Of a stretch of DNA of 64,000 nt, positions 16,704-25,508 are shown in pieces (position 1 is the first letter of the stretch; each line of letters starts with the position of its first letter). This DNA is from Polaromonas sp. (GTDB taxonomy: Bacteria > Pseudomonadota > Gammaproteobacteria > Burkholderiales > Burkholderiaceae_C). The notes below the pieces were generated by a model. It did no database searches. It was not told the origin of the DNA and saw nothing but the letters and a program-made list of their open reading frames with translations. Position numbers and translations under genes: made by a program. The stretch spans positions 1 to 64,000 of the forward strand of contig JAURWY010000016.1 in NCBI GenBank assembly GCA_030654695.1, written 5' to 3'.

Positions 16704-18095
16704 ATGACTCAACGCTCACACTTTTGCGGCTTCGCCTGCGCCGCATTGCTGGCCGCGGTGCCCGCCGCCCAAGCCCAAAACTACGCCTCCGGTCTGGCCG
16801 TTGACTTGCCCGAGCCCAACAGCGCTGCACTGGGTTTTGCAGCCCGAGTGGAACGCTCTCCGTACGTCGGCGACGGCAGCCGTTTTGATGTGCTGCCCTT
16901 GTACATCTACGACGGCAAGCACCTTTTTCTGGATGCCAACCGTGTTGGTTTGAAACTCTTGGACGAGCCTGCGCAACGCCTAGACCTGGTGGTCGAGCGG
17001 CGCCTTGAAGGCTTTCCACTGACCCAAGCGCCTGCCAGCTTGACCGGCATGGCAGTGCGTGACGCCAGCGTCGATGTCGGCGTGTCCTACAGCATTCGCC
17101 AGCCTTGGGGCCAACTCAAGGCCGAGGTGGTGCATGACTCCAACAGCACGCACCGAGGGACAGAAGCGCGTCTGGGCTACGCCAAGGATTGGCGCTCCGG
17201 CGCTTTAACTTGGCGCCCCAGCCTGAGCGTGGCCTGGCGCAACGCCAAACTCAACGACTATTACTACGGCGTCAGGGCCAGCGAGGCCACGGCCACGCGC
17301 GCCGCTTATGAGCCCGGTGCAGGGTTGGAAGCGCGCGTCGGCTTGCACGCGACCTACGAAGTGTCGCGGCATTGGAGCCTGCTGACCGGCGTCTCAGCCA
17401 CCGTGCTCGGCAACGGGGTTAACAACAGCCCCATCGTGGAACAACGCGTGTTGCCAAGTTATTACTTGGGTGCGGTCTACAACTTTGGCCCGCATGACAG
17501 AGAGTGGGTGGGAACCAGTTCACCGACCTATTTCAAGCTGCTTTACGGCAAGGCCACCGCCGACGGTTGCCATTTGCTCAAAATCATCACAGCGCAATGC
17601 CTGTCCACCGCCAGCGTCAACCCGACCAGCATCAGCGCCGTGCAGATCGGCCGTCCCTTCATTCAGAACTTCAATGGCCTGCCAATTGATGTGGTCGGCT
17701 ACGTTGGGTTGACTCAACACAACGACAGCGGCCTGCAGCCCAATGGCCTGCAAGTGGACTTGTTCATGAAGGCGTTTTACACCGGTTTCCCGTGGCAAGA
17801 CCGCATCAAAACCAGAGCCGGCTTGGGCATGGGCGTATCGATGGCTCAGCGCGTGCCTTACCAAGAAGTCAGCAGCCAAGCTGCCAATGGTGAGCAGACC
17901 TCGCGCCTGTTACACCACCTCGACCCGTCGCTGGACGTGAGTTTGGGTGATTTGATTGGCTCACGGCCCCTGAAGGACACCTACATCGGCTTTGGCGTGT
18001 CACACCGCTCTGGCATTTTCAAGTCGTCACGCCTGCTCGGCAATGTCAACGGCGGCTCGAACTACATCTACACCTACGTCGAAACGGTTTACTGA
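16704..18095 (+). CDS. MipA/OmpV family outer-membrane protein with extra C-terminal barrel-like half
   Basis: Outer-membrane protein of 463 aa with a signal peptide (MTQRSHFCGFACAALLAAVP...AQAQ). Residues about 35-265 match MipA/OmpV proteins (MltA-interacting scaffold/porin-like): PYVGDGSRFDVLPLYIYDG, ARLGYAKDWRSG, and a barrel ending near GAVYNFGP. That is already a full-length MipA, but the frame continues another 190 residues with beta-barrel-like alternation, an IGFGVSHRSGIF segment carrying an H-x-S pair, and a terminal aromatic (YTYVETVY). An H-x-S pair in an outer-membrane barrel recalls PagL-type lipid A deacylases, which is speculative. It follows the ssb terminator and is convergent with the permease, only 7 bases between the stops. 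Confidence 0.82.
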   Translation: MTQRSHFCGFACAALLAAVPAAQAQNYASGLAVDLPEPNSAALGFAARVERSPYVGDGSRFDVLPLYIYDGKHLFLDANRVGLKLLDEPAQRLDLVVERRLEGFPLTQAPASLTGMAVRDASVDVGVSYSIRQPWGQLKAEVVHDSNSTHRGTEARLGYAKDWRSGALTWRPSLSVAWRNAKLNDYYYGVRASEATATRAAYEPGAGLEARVGLHATYEVSRHWSLLTGVSATVLGNGVNNSPIVEQRVLPSYYLGAVYNFGPHDREWVGTSSPTYFKLLYGKATADGCHLLKIITAQCLSTASVNPTSISAVQIGRPFIQNFNGLPIDVVGYVGLTQHNDSGLQPNGLQVDLFMKAFYTGFPWQDRIKTRAGLGMGVSMAQRVPYQEVSSQAANGEQTSRLLHHLDPSLDVSLGDLIGSRPLKDTYIGFGVSHRSGIFKSSRLLGNVNGGSNYIYTYVETVY

Positions 18096-18102
18096 TTCAA
18101 CG

Positions 18103-19470
18103 TTATGGCGCTGCGCGAGATTCCTTTTGCAAAGCTGACTCGCGCCAGCGCAAAACCAGCAAGGCCACCACGCCGCTGCCCAGCAGCCAAAACGACACAT
18201 GGATGGCGTTTTGACTTGCGGCGTATGTCACGCTGGAGTACGTTAAGAAGCCGCAAGCAGCGCAGAACACCCAAGGCGTGAAAGGGTAAAGCGGGACGCG
18301 AAAAGGTCGTTCGGCCAAAGGGTCAGTGCGGCGCAGCCACAGCAAGGCGAGTCCGACCAGCAACAAGAAACACCAGAACATCGGCGCGGTGAATTCAACC
18401 ATCGCAGAAAAGCCGTCGGCCTCGCGCATGCCCAAGCCAATCAAACCAACGCTGATAACGGCTTGCAGCACATGAGCCCGCGTCGGGCTACCCGAGCTAG
18501 CTTGCCATTGGCCCAGCCGGCGCAGGCTGACCCAATCTAATCCAACCGCATAGTTGGCGCGCGCGCCCACCACCATGGTGGCGTTGATGCTGGTCAATGC
18601 GGAAATGGCGACGAAAAGGCCCAACGCCTTTTGCGCCCAAGGACCCCACGCAAGACCCAACACATCCGACGCTGCGGTGGTACTTCCGCTCAAACCGCGC
18701 AAACCCAAGCCATGCAACAAAGCGACATTCACTAGCAGATAAATAGCCGTCAACACCAGCATGCTGATGACGATGACACGGACGATACTGCGCGCGCCGC
18801 CGCGCAACTCGGCGGAGATGTAGGCCGCCTCGTTCCAGCCGCCAAACGTCAGCAACACAAAAACCAAGGCCAGTCCGAATTGCGAAGTTGCGGGCATGCT
18901 GCCGAAAAAAAGAGGCGTGTCAGCGGCCGGCGCCTGAACCCAAAATCCGGCGACCACCACGGCCAGCAAACCAATGACTTCCAACACCACCAGCGACGAC
19001 TGGATATTGGCCGTTGCGCGAATGCCGATCACATTGACCAAGGTCAGCAGCAACACGATGGTCAAAGCCCAGATGGCACTGGAGTGCGGCCCCAGCGGCA
19101 CCACCTGGCTGAAGTAATCGCCAAAGACGAAGGCCAGCAACGCAATCGCACCGGGATTGATCACCGTTGCGCGGGCCCAGCCATAGAGAAAAGAAACGTG
19201 CCTGCCGAAGGCACGATGCAAGAAATGATAGTCGCCACCGGCATGCGGATAAGCACTGCACAACTCGGCGTAACAGAGAGCCCCGATCACGGAAATCAGG
19301 GCACCCGCCAGCCAGACCATCAGCGTCCAGCCAACGTCATTGGTCAGCGACGCCACCAATGCCGGCGTTTTGAAAATGCCGGCACCAATGACGATACCGA
19401 CAATCAGGGCTACCGCGCCAAACGGGTCGAGCAAGCGCTGTGGCTGTCCCGCACTGTCAAGCGAGTTCAC
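18103..19470 (-). CDS. APC-superfamily amino acid permease
   Basis: Inner-membrane amino-acid transporter of 455 aa with about 12 hydrophobic segments. The family hallmark in helix 1, GIVIGAGIFKTPALVA, is near residue 25-40, followed by CYAELCSAYPHAGGDYHFLH (helix 3) and FGGWNEAAYISAELR (helix 6). The start is GTG at 19470, and its GTGA overlaps the stop of the upstream methyltransferase, so the two are translationally coupled. Substrate specificity cannot be read from the sequence. It ends 7 bases from the convergent MipA stop without an obvious terminator between. Confidence 0.9.
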   Translation of the reverse strand: MNSLDSAGQPQRLLDPFGAVALIVGIVIGAGIFKTPALVASLTNDVGWTLMVWLAGALISVIGALCYAELCSAYPHAGGDYHFLHRAFGRHVSFLYGWARATVINPGAIALLAFVFGDYFSQVVPLGPHSSAIWALTIVLLLTLVNVIGIRATANIQSSLVVLEVIGLLAVVVAGFWVQAPAADTPLFFGSMPATSQFGLALVFVLLTFGGWNEAAYISAELRGGARSIVRVIVISMLVLTAIYLLVNVALLHGLGLRGLSGSTTAASDVLGLAWGPWAQKALGLFVAISALTSINATMVVGARANYAVGLDWVSLRRLGQWQASSGSPTRAHVLQAVISVGLIGLGMREADGFSAMVEFTAPMFWCFLLLVGLALLWLRRTDPLAERPFRVPLYPFTPWVFCAACGFLTYSSVTYAASQNAIHVSFWLLGSGVVALLVLRWRESALQKESRAAP

Positions 19471-20306
19471 CGGCGCTTGGCCTGAAAAGGATGAACACGA
19501 CCGTAGGACGTGTGATGGCCCGCGAGGGCATCCGCCGTCACGGTCGCCGTGACGCTCTGCGCGATCTTGTCGCTCCCAAGGAAGTGAAAACTCAGTTGGT
19601 CACCACGCAACTGCGCGCCCAACAAGGGTTGACTGACACCGGCCATCGTGAGAGTGCCGCCGACCTGCTGAAAACTCTGCTGCAGGCTCAGTCTGGCCGG
19701 CACACGACCCTCAAACGGCAGGAAGTCCCATTCGCCCGCCACCTGCGCTGGAATGATCCACATAAAACCCTGCTCCGAGCCCGCGCTCAAGGTCTGGTCG
19801 GGCGTCCATTCCTGCATGTCAAATGCATTCGCGACGATGCGCGTGCCTGGCTTCATCTTCAGCAGCGTGGCGCGCAGTTGCAAGTTCAGCTCGGGCAACA
19901 GATACATGGTGACCACCGTGGCTTCGCTGAAGTCCTCGACAAAGATGTCGCCGCGAATGATCTTCACTTTGTCCGCCACGCCCGCCTGTTGTGCATTCTT
20001 CTGGGCAAATTCAGCGAGCTTGGCGTCGTACTCGATCCCCACAGCGCGGGCCTTGAACTGCTGCGCGGCCGTGATCGGGATCACCCCATCGCCAGAGCCT
20101 AGGTCGTAGACGATGTCTTGCGGTGTCACTTGCGCCGCCGCCAGCATCTTGTTGACCATGTCCTGCGAGGTGGGCAGCCACATCACATCCTTGCCGGACT
20201 GGCGCAGCACCGGTTTGAATCCATCGTCTTTTTGTCCCAGACCCGCGCAACCTGAAAGGACGGCGACAGTCAGACCAAGGGCAACACAGCGGCGACAAAA
20301 ATCCAT
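19467..20306 (-). CDS. Class I SAM-dependent methyltransferase with lipoprotein signal
   Basis: Protein of 279 aa combining a Rossmann methyltransferase core with an export signal. The N-terminus MDFCRRCVALGLTVAVLSGC ends in a consensus lipobox (L-S-G-C20). After a short linker, motif I IVYDLGSGDGVIPITAA (about residue 65-80), the acidic strand AVGIEYDAKLAEFA and VKIIRGDIFVEDF follow, then a TMYLLPELN motif IV-like strand. The C-terminal 90 residues are less typical. SAM is cytoplasmic, so an exported methyltransferase is puzzling: either the signal acts as a membrane anchor, or the protein has another role. The ATG at 20306 has GGAG 9 bases upstream. It is coupled to the permease gene. Confidence 0.82.
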   Translation of the reverse strand: MDFCRRCVALGLTVAVLSGCAGLGQKDDGFKPVLRQSGKDVMWLPTSQDMVNKMLAAAQVTPQDIVYDLGSGDGVIPITAAQQFKARAVGIEYDAKLAEFAQKNAQQAGVADKVKIIRGDIFVEDFSEATVVTMYLLPELNLQLRATLLKMKPGTRIVANAFDMQEWTPDQTLSAGSEQGFMWIIPAQVAGEWDFLPFEGRVPARLSLQQSFQQVGGTLTMAGVSQPLLGAQLRGDQLSFHFLGSDKIAQSVTATVTADALAGHHTSYGRVHPFQAKRR

Positions 20307-20363
20307 GCAGGACTCCAGACAATAAGTTCTGCGGCCAAGAATACCTGAAAGCGGTCAGGCGTC

Positions 20364-21545
20364 TTAAGCCGAGCCAGGCACGTTGCTGGTCGCAATCACA
20401 CCGCCGCCCAAACAGACCTCGCCAGCGTAGAGCACGGCGGATTGACCCGGCGTCACGGCCCACTGGGGCTGCTCAAAGTGCAGTTCACAGTGGCTGATGG
20501 AGGCTGAGCGCAGTGCGCAAGCCGCATCGGCTTGCCGGTAACGGGTCTTGGCCGCCAATGCGCCCAAGGCTGGCGCGCTGCCTGCCACCCAGCTGCAGTC
20601 TTGCGCGGTCAGCACGGTCGATTGCAGCCACGGATGGTCGTGGCCTTGCACCACCCAGAGCGTGTTGGTCTCCATGTCTTTGCGCGCGACAAACCACGGC
20701 TCATGCTCACCGACGCCGCGTTGGCCACGGGCTAACGCGGCTTTGAGGTCTGCGCCTTTGGCCTTGACGCCGCCGATACCCAAGCCTTGCCGTTGGCCCA
20801 GCGTGTAAAAGCTCAAACCCACGTGCTCGCCCAGCACCCGGCCTGTGTCGTTCTTGATCGGGCCCGGCGCTTTGGCGATGTAGCGATTCAGAAATTCGCG
20901 GAAAGGCCGCTCGCCAATGAAGCAGATGCCGGTCGAGTCTTTTTTCTTGGCGTTCGGCAAGCCAATCTCGTCCGCGATGCGGCGGACCTCGGTCTTGTGC
21001 AGCTCACCCACCGGGAACAGCGTTTTAGACAGCTGCACCTGGTTCAGCCGGTGCAAAAAGTAACTCTGGTCTTTGGTCGGGTCTAGGCCTTTGAGCAGTT
21101 CATGCAGACCTGTGGCGTCATTCAGTCGCACCCGTGCGTAATGGCCCGTGGCGATTTTTTCAGCGCCCAGCCGCATGGCATGGTCTAAAAAGGCCTTGAA
21201 CTTGATTTCAGCGTTGCACAGAATGTCTGGGTTCGGGGTGCGGCCGGCTTGGTATTCGCGCAAAAATTCGGCGAACACGCGGTCCTTGTAATCGGCCGCG
21301 AAGTTGACGTGTTCGATCTCGATGCCGATCACATCGGCGACGGCAGCCGCATCGACAAAGTCGATATTCGATGAGCAGAACTCGCTGTCATCGTCATCTT
21401 CCCAGTTCTTCATGAAGATGCCGATGACCTCGTGGCCCTGCTGCTTCAAAAGGTAGGCCGTGACGGCCGAGTCGACCCCGCCGCTCAAGCCGACCACGAC
21501 GCGCTTTTTAGGCCCTTGTTTTCCTTGATGATTTACCGTTTGCAT
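20364..21545 (-). CDS. mnmA: tRNA-specific 2-thiouridylase MnmA
   Basis: Cytoplasmic enzyme that thiolates U34 in tRNA-Lys/Glu/Gln, 393 aa. The PP-loop ATP site [19 protein letters not shown] is at about residue 18. The first catalytic Cys is in [12 protein letters not shown] and the persulfide-carrying second Cys in [12 protein letters not shown], both conserved. Further hallmarks are TGHYARV and [15 protein letters not shown]. The gene begins 55 bases after the preceding lyase gene on the same strand. In many proteobacteria mnmA neighbours nudJ and purB; here a Nudix gene and a PurB-superfamily lyase lie upstream but with catabolic genes between them. Confidence 0.97.
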   Translation of the reverse strand: MQTVNHQGKQGPKKRVVVGLSGGVDSAVTAYLLKQQGHEVIGIFMKNWEDDDDSEFCSSNIDFVDAAAVADVIGIEIEHVNFAADYKDRVFAEFLREYQAGRTPNPDILCNAEIKFKAFLDHAMRLGAEKIATGHYARVRLNDATGLHELLKGLDPTKDQSYFLHRLNQVQLSKTLFPVGELHKTEVRRIADEIGLPNAKKKDSTGICFIGERPFREFLNRYIAKAPGPIKNDTGRVLGEHVGLSFYTLGQRQGLGIGGVKAKGADLKAALARGQRGVGEHEPWFVARKDMETNTLWVVQGHDHPWLQSTVLTAQDCSWVAGSAPALGALAAKTRYRQADAACALRSASISHCELHFEQPQWAVTPGQSAVLYAGEVCLGGGVIATSNVPGSA

Positions 21546-21600
21546 GGACGCAGATTATCCGCGCCATGCTTTGGATCCGCTGCAGCCTGAGCGCAAAGAC

Positions 21601-22950
21601 TCAGACTTGGCGCGCCGCCAGCACACGGTCAACCATCACGCCGGCTTGCCCGAGGTTGTTCATCGGGTCGCAAAAGCTCGCCAGTTGCTCGCGCGTGACG
21701 TGCTTGTTGATCTCTGGGTGCTCGGCCAGCAGCTCGATCAGTGGGCGTTTTTTCTGCGGCGCGTCGCGGCAGATGTCATAGACCAAGTCGTGGGCATACT
21801 CGCGGCCGATGTAAGGGCCAAGGCCCATCATCACGGCCTCAGACATCACCAAACCGTGCGTCATGTCGATGTTGCGGCGCATCTGCTCGGCGTCGACTTC
21901 CAGCCCGGCCAAGATGAACTTGGTCTGCTTCAAGGCACCCGACATCAGACAGAAGATTTCGGGCATCGCCACCCATTCAATTTCCCACGGGCCGGTCGAG
22001 CGCTCGTGGTCGGCCACCATCGCGTCCATCAGCGACGCCGACAGCTGGCGCACCACCGAGATGTTGGCGTGAATGTACAGGCAAGAAATCGGATTGCGTT
22101 TTTGCGGCATGGTCGACGAAGAACCCCGGCCGGTCGCAAAGGGCTCAAAGACCTCGGCCACTTCGGTTTGCATCATCAACTTGACGTCCATGGCGATCTT
22201 GCCGAGCGAACCGCCGACGATGCCCAAAAAGGCGCCGACTTCGGCAAAGTTATCGCGCACGGTGTGCCACGAGATCAAGGGCTGACCGAGGCCGAGCTCT
22301 TTCATCAGGCCGGCTTGTGTTTCCATGGCGCCGGTTTTCAGCGACGACAAGGTACCCGAAGCGCCGCCGAATTCACCCACCAGCACGCGCGGCTTGAGTT
22401 GCTCCAGTCGTTCGCGGTGGCGCTCAATGCCCGCCAAGATGCTGGCCATCTTGTAGCCGAAGGTGATGGGCGTGGCTTGCTGCAAATTGCTGCGGCCGAT
22501 GATCGGCGTGTCACGGTGCGTCAAGGCCAACTTGGCGAGTGAGTCTGAGATCTCTTTCAAGTCGGCTTCGACCAGCGCCAGACCTTCACGGATTTGCAAC
22601 ACCATCGCCGTGTCAGTGATGTCTTGGGTGGTGGTGCCCCAGTGGCAGTACTCGCCGAGTTTGTCTTTGCAGTGGGCGTTGATTTGATTGACCACCGCAA
22701 TGATCGGGTAACCGATTTGCTCGGTCTTGGCCTTGAGCTTGGCCCAGTCGATCTGGCTGGGTTCGCAGTTCTTGACGATTTCGTCGGCCGCTTCTTTCGG
22801 GATGATGCCCAGTTCGCCCTGCACCTTGGCCAGCGCGCGTTCGATGTCAAGGTATTTGGCGGTGCGGTTTTCGTCGCTCCAGATGTGGCGCATGGCGGCG
22901 TCACTGAACATGTCGCCGAAAATTTTGGAGTCAATGATGGATGAGGGCAT
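21601..22950 (-). CDS. PcaB/PurB superfamily lyase (probable 3-carboxy-cis,cis-muconate cycloisomerase-like)
   Basis: Fumarase/aspartase superfamily enzyme, 449 aa. Signature loop GRGSSSTMPQKRNPISC, the WGTTTQDITDTA strand and the GRSNLQQATPITFG motif are present. The text is closer to PcaB (MRHIWSDENRTAKYLDIERA, VGEFGGASGTLSSL, DHERSTGPWEIEWVAMPEI, MRRNIDMTHGLVMSEAV) than to housekeeping PurB of E. coli type. Automated pipelines often call this 'adenylosuccinate lyase family'. The neighbours, a Bug binding protein 38 bases upstream and a divergent LysR, suggest a catabolic eliminase for a tricarboxylate-like or amino-dicarboxylate substrate rather than purine synthesis. The reaction is unknown. 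Start ATG 22950 has AAAGAAG upstream. Confidence 0.85.
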   Translation of the reverse strand: MPSSIIDSKIFGDMFSDAAMRHIWSDENRTAKYLDIERALAKVQGELGIIPKEAADEIVKNCEPSQIDWAKLKAKTEQIGYPIIAVVNQINAHCKDKLGEYCHWGTTTQDITDTAMVLQIREGLALVEADLKEISDSLAKLALTHRDTPIIGRSNLQQATPITFGYKMASILAGIERHRERLEQLKPRVLVGEFGGASGTLSSLKTGAMETQAGLMKELGLGQPLISWHTVRDNFAEVGAFLGIVGGSLGKIAMDVKLMMQTEVAEVFEPFATGRGSSSTMPQKRNPISCLYIHANISVVRQLSASLMDAMVADHERSTGPWEIEWVAMPEIFCLMSGALKQTKFILAGLEVDAEQMRRNIDMTHGLVMSEAVMMGLGPYIGREYAHDLVYDICRDAPQKKRPLIELLAEHPEINKHVTREQLASFCDPMNNLGQAGVMVDRVLAARQV

Positions 22951-22988
22951 GGCTTCTTCTTTGGAGATTGAAAATGAAGGGGCTGAAT

Positions 22989-23981
22989 TTACTCGACTCT
23001 GATTTTGGCGGCAGTAACGACATTTTTCCAGTGCGCCACTTCTTTTTGCACCAGCGTTTTGAGCTGCTCGGGCGTGCCGGTTTCGACTTCGGCGCCCTGG
23101 TCTTCAATTCTTTTGGCGGCTATTTTCTCTGCTAGCACGGCGTTCATCTCGCGGTTCAGCCGGTCAACGACGGCCTTCGGCGTTTTGGCTGGCGCGAACA
23201 TGGCGTACCACTGCGACATGTTGACATTCGCAATGCCTTGCTCGGCGAGCGTCGGCACGTCGGGCAGCACTGAAGAGCGCTTTTCACCGGCAATGCCCAA
23301 GGCTTTCAGCTTGCCGCCCTTGATCTGCGGAAAGGCCGTGAAGAGACTCGGAAACATGTACTGCGTGTTGCCGGCAATGGTGTCGACCACGGCGGGTGCC
23401 GAGCCTTTGTAAGGCACGCTCACCACGTCAAGACCAGCCGACAGCTTGAAGAGTTCGCCGGCGATGTGCGGCGCCGTGCCGTTACCGGCGGTGGCGTAGC
23501 TGAAGGTGTTCGGCTTGGACTTGACCAGTTGCACCAGCTCTTTGCCGTTTTTGACCGGCACCGCGTTGTGGGCCACCAGCACCGTGGGCGACGCCGCCAC
23601 CATGCCGATCGGCTCGAAGTCGGCCACCGGGTCGTAGCGGAGTTTTTGCAGCGCCGGGTTGATGCCGTGGGTGGCGATGTAGCCAAACATGATCGTGTAG
23701 CCATCCGGCGCGGCGCGGGCGACGTGTTCTGCCGCGATGGCACCGTTGGCACCGGCCTTGTTGTCGACCACCACTGGCTTACCCAAGCGCGCGCTCAGGC
23801 CCTGCGCAATGATGCGTGCCATCGCGTCGTTGGCGCCGCCGGCAGCGGTCGGGACGACGATGGTGACGCTTTTCTCGGGCCAGGTTTGCGCCAGCGCCGG
23901 GCCGGCCAGAGCCAGACTGGCCGTCAAGGCGGTCAAGAGCGGCGTCAAGAACGCCGAAGTCAAAGTTGTTTGGGGTCGCAT
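22989..23981 (-). CDS. Tripartite tricarboxylate transporter (Bug/TctC family) solute-binding protein
   Basis: Periplasmic binding protein of about 330 aa with a signal peptide ending in ALAGPALAQTWPEKSV. Bug hallmarks: KSVTIVVPTAAGGANDAMAR, GKPVVVDNKAGANGAIAAEHVA, PDGYTIMFG, and SVPYKGSAPAVVDTIAG. It captures a carboxylated solute for a TctAB-type carrier, whose membrane genes are not in the window, as is common for Bug expansions in Burkholderiales. The ATG at 23981 is chosen because GGAG stands 7 bases upstream; the track's upstream codon at 23993 is TTG. It leads the lyase gene by 38 bases and is divergent from a LysR gene, forming a small catabolic unit. Confidence 0.93.
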   Translation of the reverse strand: MRPQTTLTSAFLTPLLTALTASLALAGPALAQTWPEKSVTIVVPTAAGGANDAMARIIAQGLSARLGKPVVVDNKAGANGAIAAEHVARAAPDGYTIMFGYIATHGINPALQKLRYDPVADFEPIGMVAASPTVLVAHNAVPVKNGKELVQLVKSKPNTFSYATAGNGTAPHIAGELFKLSAGLDVVSVPYKGSAPAVVDTIAGNTQYMFPSLFTAFPQIKGGKLKALGIAGEKRSSVLPDVPTLAEQGIANVNMSQWYAMFAPAKTPKAVVDRLNREMNAVLAEKIAAKRIEDQGAEVETGTPEQLKTLVQKEVAHWKNVVTAAKIRVE

Positions 23982-24068
23982 GCAAGTCTCCAAGGGGTTG
24001 TCGTTCTGGACGTGATGATGCGACGGACGAATAATTCAGTGAAGTGCAACTTTTGATAGCATTACTGC

Positions 24069-24971
24069 ATGTCACGCATCAATTTCGATTTGCAGCAATT
24101 GCAGGCTTTTGTCGCCGTCGCCGAGCGTGGGAGTTTTCGGGCAGCGGCTGACCACATCCATTTGTCCGCCCCGGCGCTGAGCCGGCGCATCGACAAGTTA
24201 GAAACGATTCTGGGTGCGCGACTGTTCAACCGGACCACGCGCTCGGTCGAATTGACCGCCATGGGCCGGGTCTTTTTGGAGCGTGCCCAAGCCGCGTTGG
24301 ACGATCTCGAATTCGCCATCCTCGGCATCTCGGACATTGCCGCCAGCGGCAGCGGCCGGGTGACGGTAGCCTGCGTGCCGTCGGCGGCGATTCATTTTTT
24401 GCCTTCGGTGCTGGGCTCGTTCGCCGAACTCTATCCCTTGATCCGGGTCCGCGTGGTCGACGAAAGTGCCGGCCAAGTGCTGGCCAGCGTGATGTCCGGC
24501 GAGTCTGATTTCGGCATCAGTTTTTTGGGCAACCAAGTGCCAGGCGTGGACTTTGAGCCGATCCACACCGACCCCTTTGTGCTGGCCATGCGGCGTGAAC
24601 ATCCGCTGGCCACGCAGCCCTCAGTCGCGTGGTCCGCGCTGAGCGATGAGCGCTTAATGACGGCGGCACGCTCCAGCGGCAACCGCCAGTTGCTGGACGA
24701 CGCCATGGCCAAGGCGGGCATCGACCCGGTCTACCGCTTTGAAGTCAGCCACATGGCGACACTGCTGGGCATGGTTGAGGCCGGACTGGGCGTGGCGGCG
24801 GTGCCAAGGCTGGCCCTACCCGAGTCGCACCCGAGGATGGTGGGCATTCCCTTGCAAGCGCCGGCTGTGTCGCGCGTGCTCGGGCTGACCACGCGCCACG
24901 GCGCTGCCTTGCGGGCGCCGGCCAAGATGTTTCATGCGCATTTGCGCGCAGCGCTGACGGCCCGCGCCTGA
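24069..24971 (+). CDS. LysR-type transcriptional regulator
   Basis: LTTR of 300 aa. The N-terminal winged helix-turn-helix is LQQLQAFVAVAERGSFRAAADHIHLSAPALSRRIDKLET (quoted in parts: FRAAADHIHLSAPALSRRID), followed by GARLFNRTTRSVELTAMG. The C-terminal effector domain is of normal length (LGSFAELYPLIRVRV, MVEAGLGVAAVPRLALP). It is transcribed divergently from the Bug/lyase unit 87 bases away and most likely activates it. The effector is probably the lyase substrate or a related intermediate. Confidence 0.92.
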   Translation: MSRINFDLQQLQAFVAVAERGSFRAAADHIHLSAPALSRRIDKLETILGARLFNRTTRSVELTAMGRVFLERAQAALDDLEFAILGISDIAASGSGRVTVACVPSAAIHFLPSVLGSFAELYPLIRVRVVDESAGQVLASVMSGESDFGISFLGNQVPGVDFEPIHTDPFVLAMRREHPLATQPSVAWSALSDERLMTAARSSGNRQLLDDAMAKAGIDPVYRFEVSHMATLLGMVEAGLGVAAVPRLALPESHPRMVGIPLQAPAVSRVLGLTTRHGAALRAPAKMFHAHLRAALTARA

Positions 24972-24984
24972 GCGGTTTTAAGCG

Positions 24985-25500
24985 CTAAGAGGCTTTGCCG
25001 ATTTGGTAAACGCTCGCGTCGGTGGTGATGACATCCACCGGATGCCGATGGCCGGCCAGATAGTCGTCCATGCACTTGATCAGCAGCGGGCTGCGGTGGC
25101 GCTCGGCGCTGGCGCGAATCGCCTCGACGCTGAGCCACACCGTGCGCACAATGCCGTCGTCAAGCGCTTGGCTGGCCACGAACTCACCCAACTCGCCGCA
25201 AAAGGCAAAGCGCAGGTAGGTGATGTCTTCCGTCTGCGCTTGACCGGGCAGCGGCTTTTCAAAGCGCGACAAGTAAACGCCGACCAAGGCGGTTGGCTTG
25301 AAATGAAATGCAGTTTCTTCCAGTGTTTCGCGTGCGCAGCCTTCAAGCGGGCTTTCGCCAGGGTCTAAGTGGCCGGCCGGGTTGTTCAAGCGCAAGCCGT
25401 CTGGCGTGTGTTCTTCAACCAGCAAAAATTCCGTCACGCCTGCGACATCGCGAGCGATCACGGCGGCTACTGTGACGCTGGGTTTCCATCGAGTGTTCAT
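24985..25500 (-). CDS. Nudix hydrolase (NudJ-like)
   Basis: Nudix pyrophosphohydrolase of about 171 aa. The Nudix box reads GHLDPGESPLEGCARETLEE followed by TAF, so the catalytic REtxEE is intact, while the usual Gly after EE is Thr, a mild deviation. The start ATG at 25500 (MNTRWKPSVTVAAVIARD) is preferred; the track's 25506 codon is TTG. NudJ-type enzymes hydrolyse nucleoside di/triphosphates and thiamine pyrophosphate derivatives. It is convergent with the LysR gene and 8 bases downstream of another LysR gene on its own strand; relation to either is doubtful. Confidence 0.88.
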   Translation of the reverse strand: MNTRWKPSVTVAAVIARDVAGVTEFLLVEEHTPDGLRLNNPAGHLDPGESPLEGCARETLEETAFHFKPTALVGVYLSRFEKPLPGQAQTEDITYLRFAFCGELGEFVASQALDDGIVRTVWLSVEAIRASAERHRSPLLIKCMDDYLAGHRHPVDVITTDASVYQIGKAS

Positions 25501-25508
25501 GGTCAAAA

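Noticed and set aside
21544-22542. 332-aa plus-strand ORF opposite the PcaB-like lyase
   Set aside because: No motifs; His/Arg/Gln-rich shadow of a clear gene on the other strand.
21601-22950. Naming the lyase purB
   Set aside because: Motifs and neighbourhood fit a PcaB-like catabolic lyase better; kept as a superfamily call.
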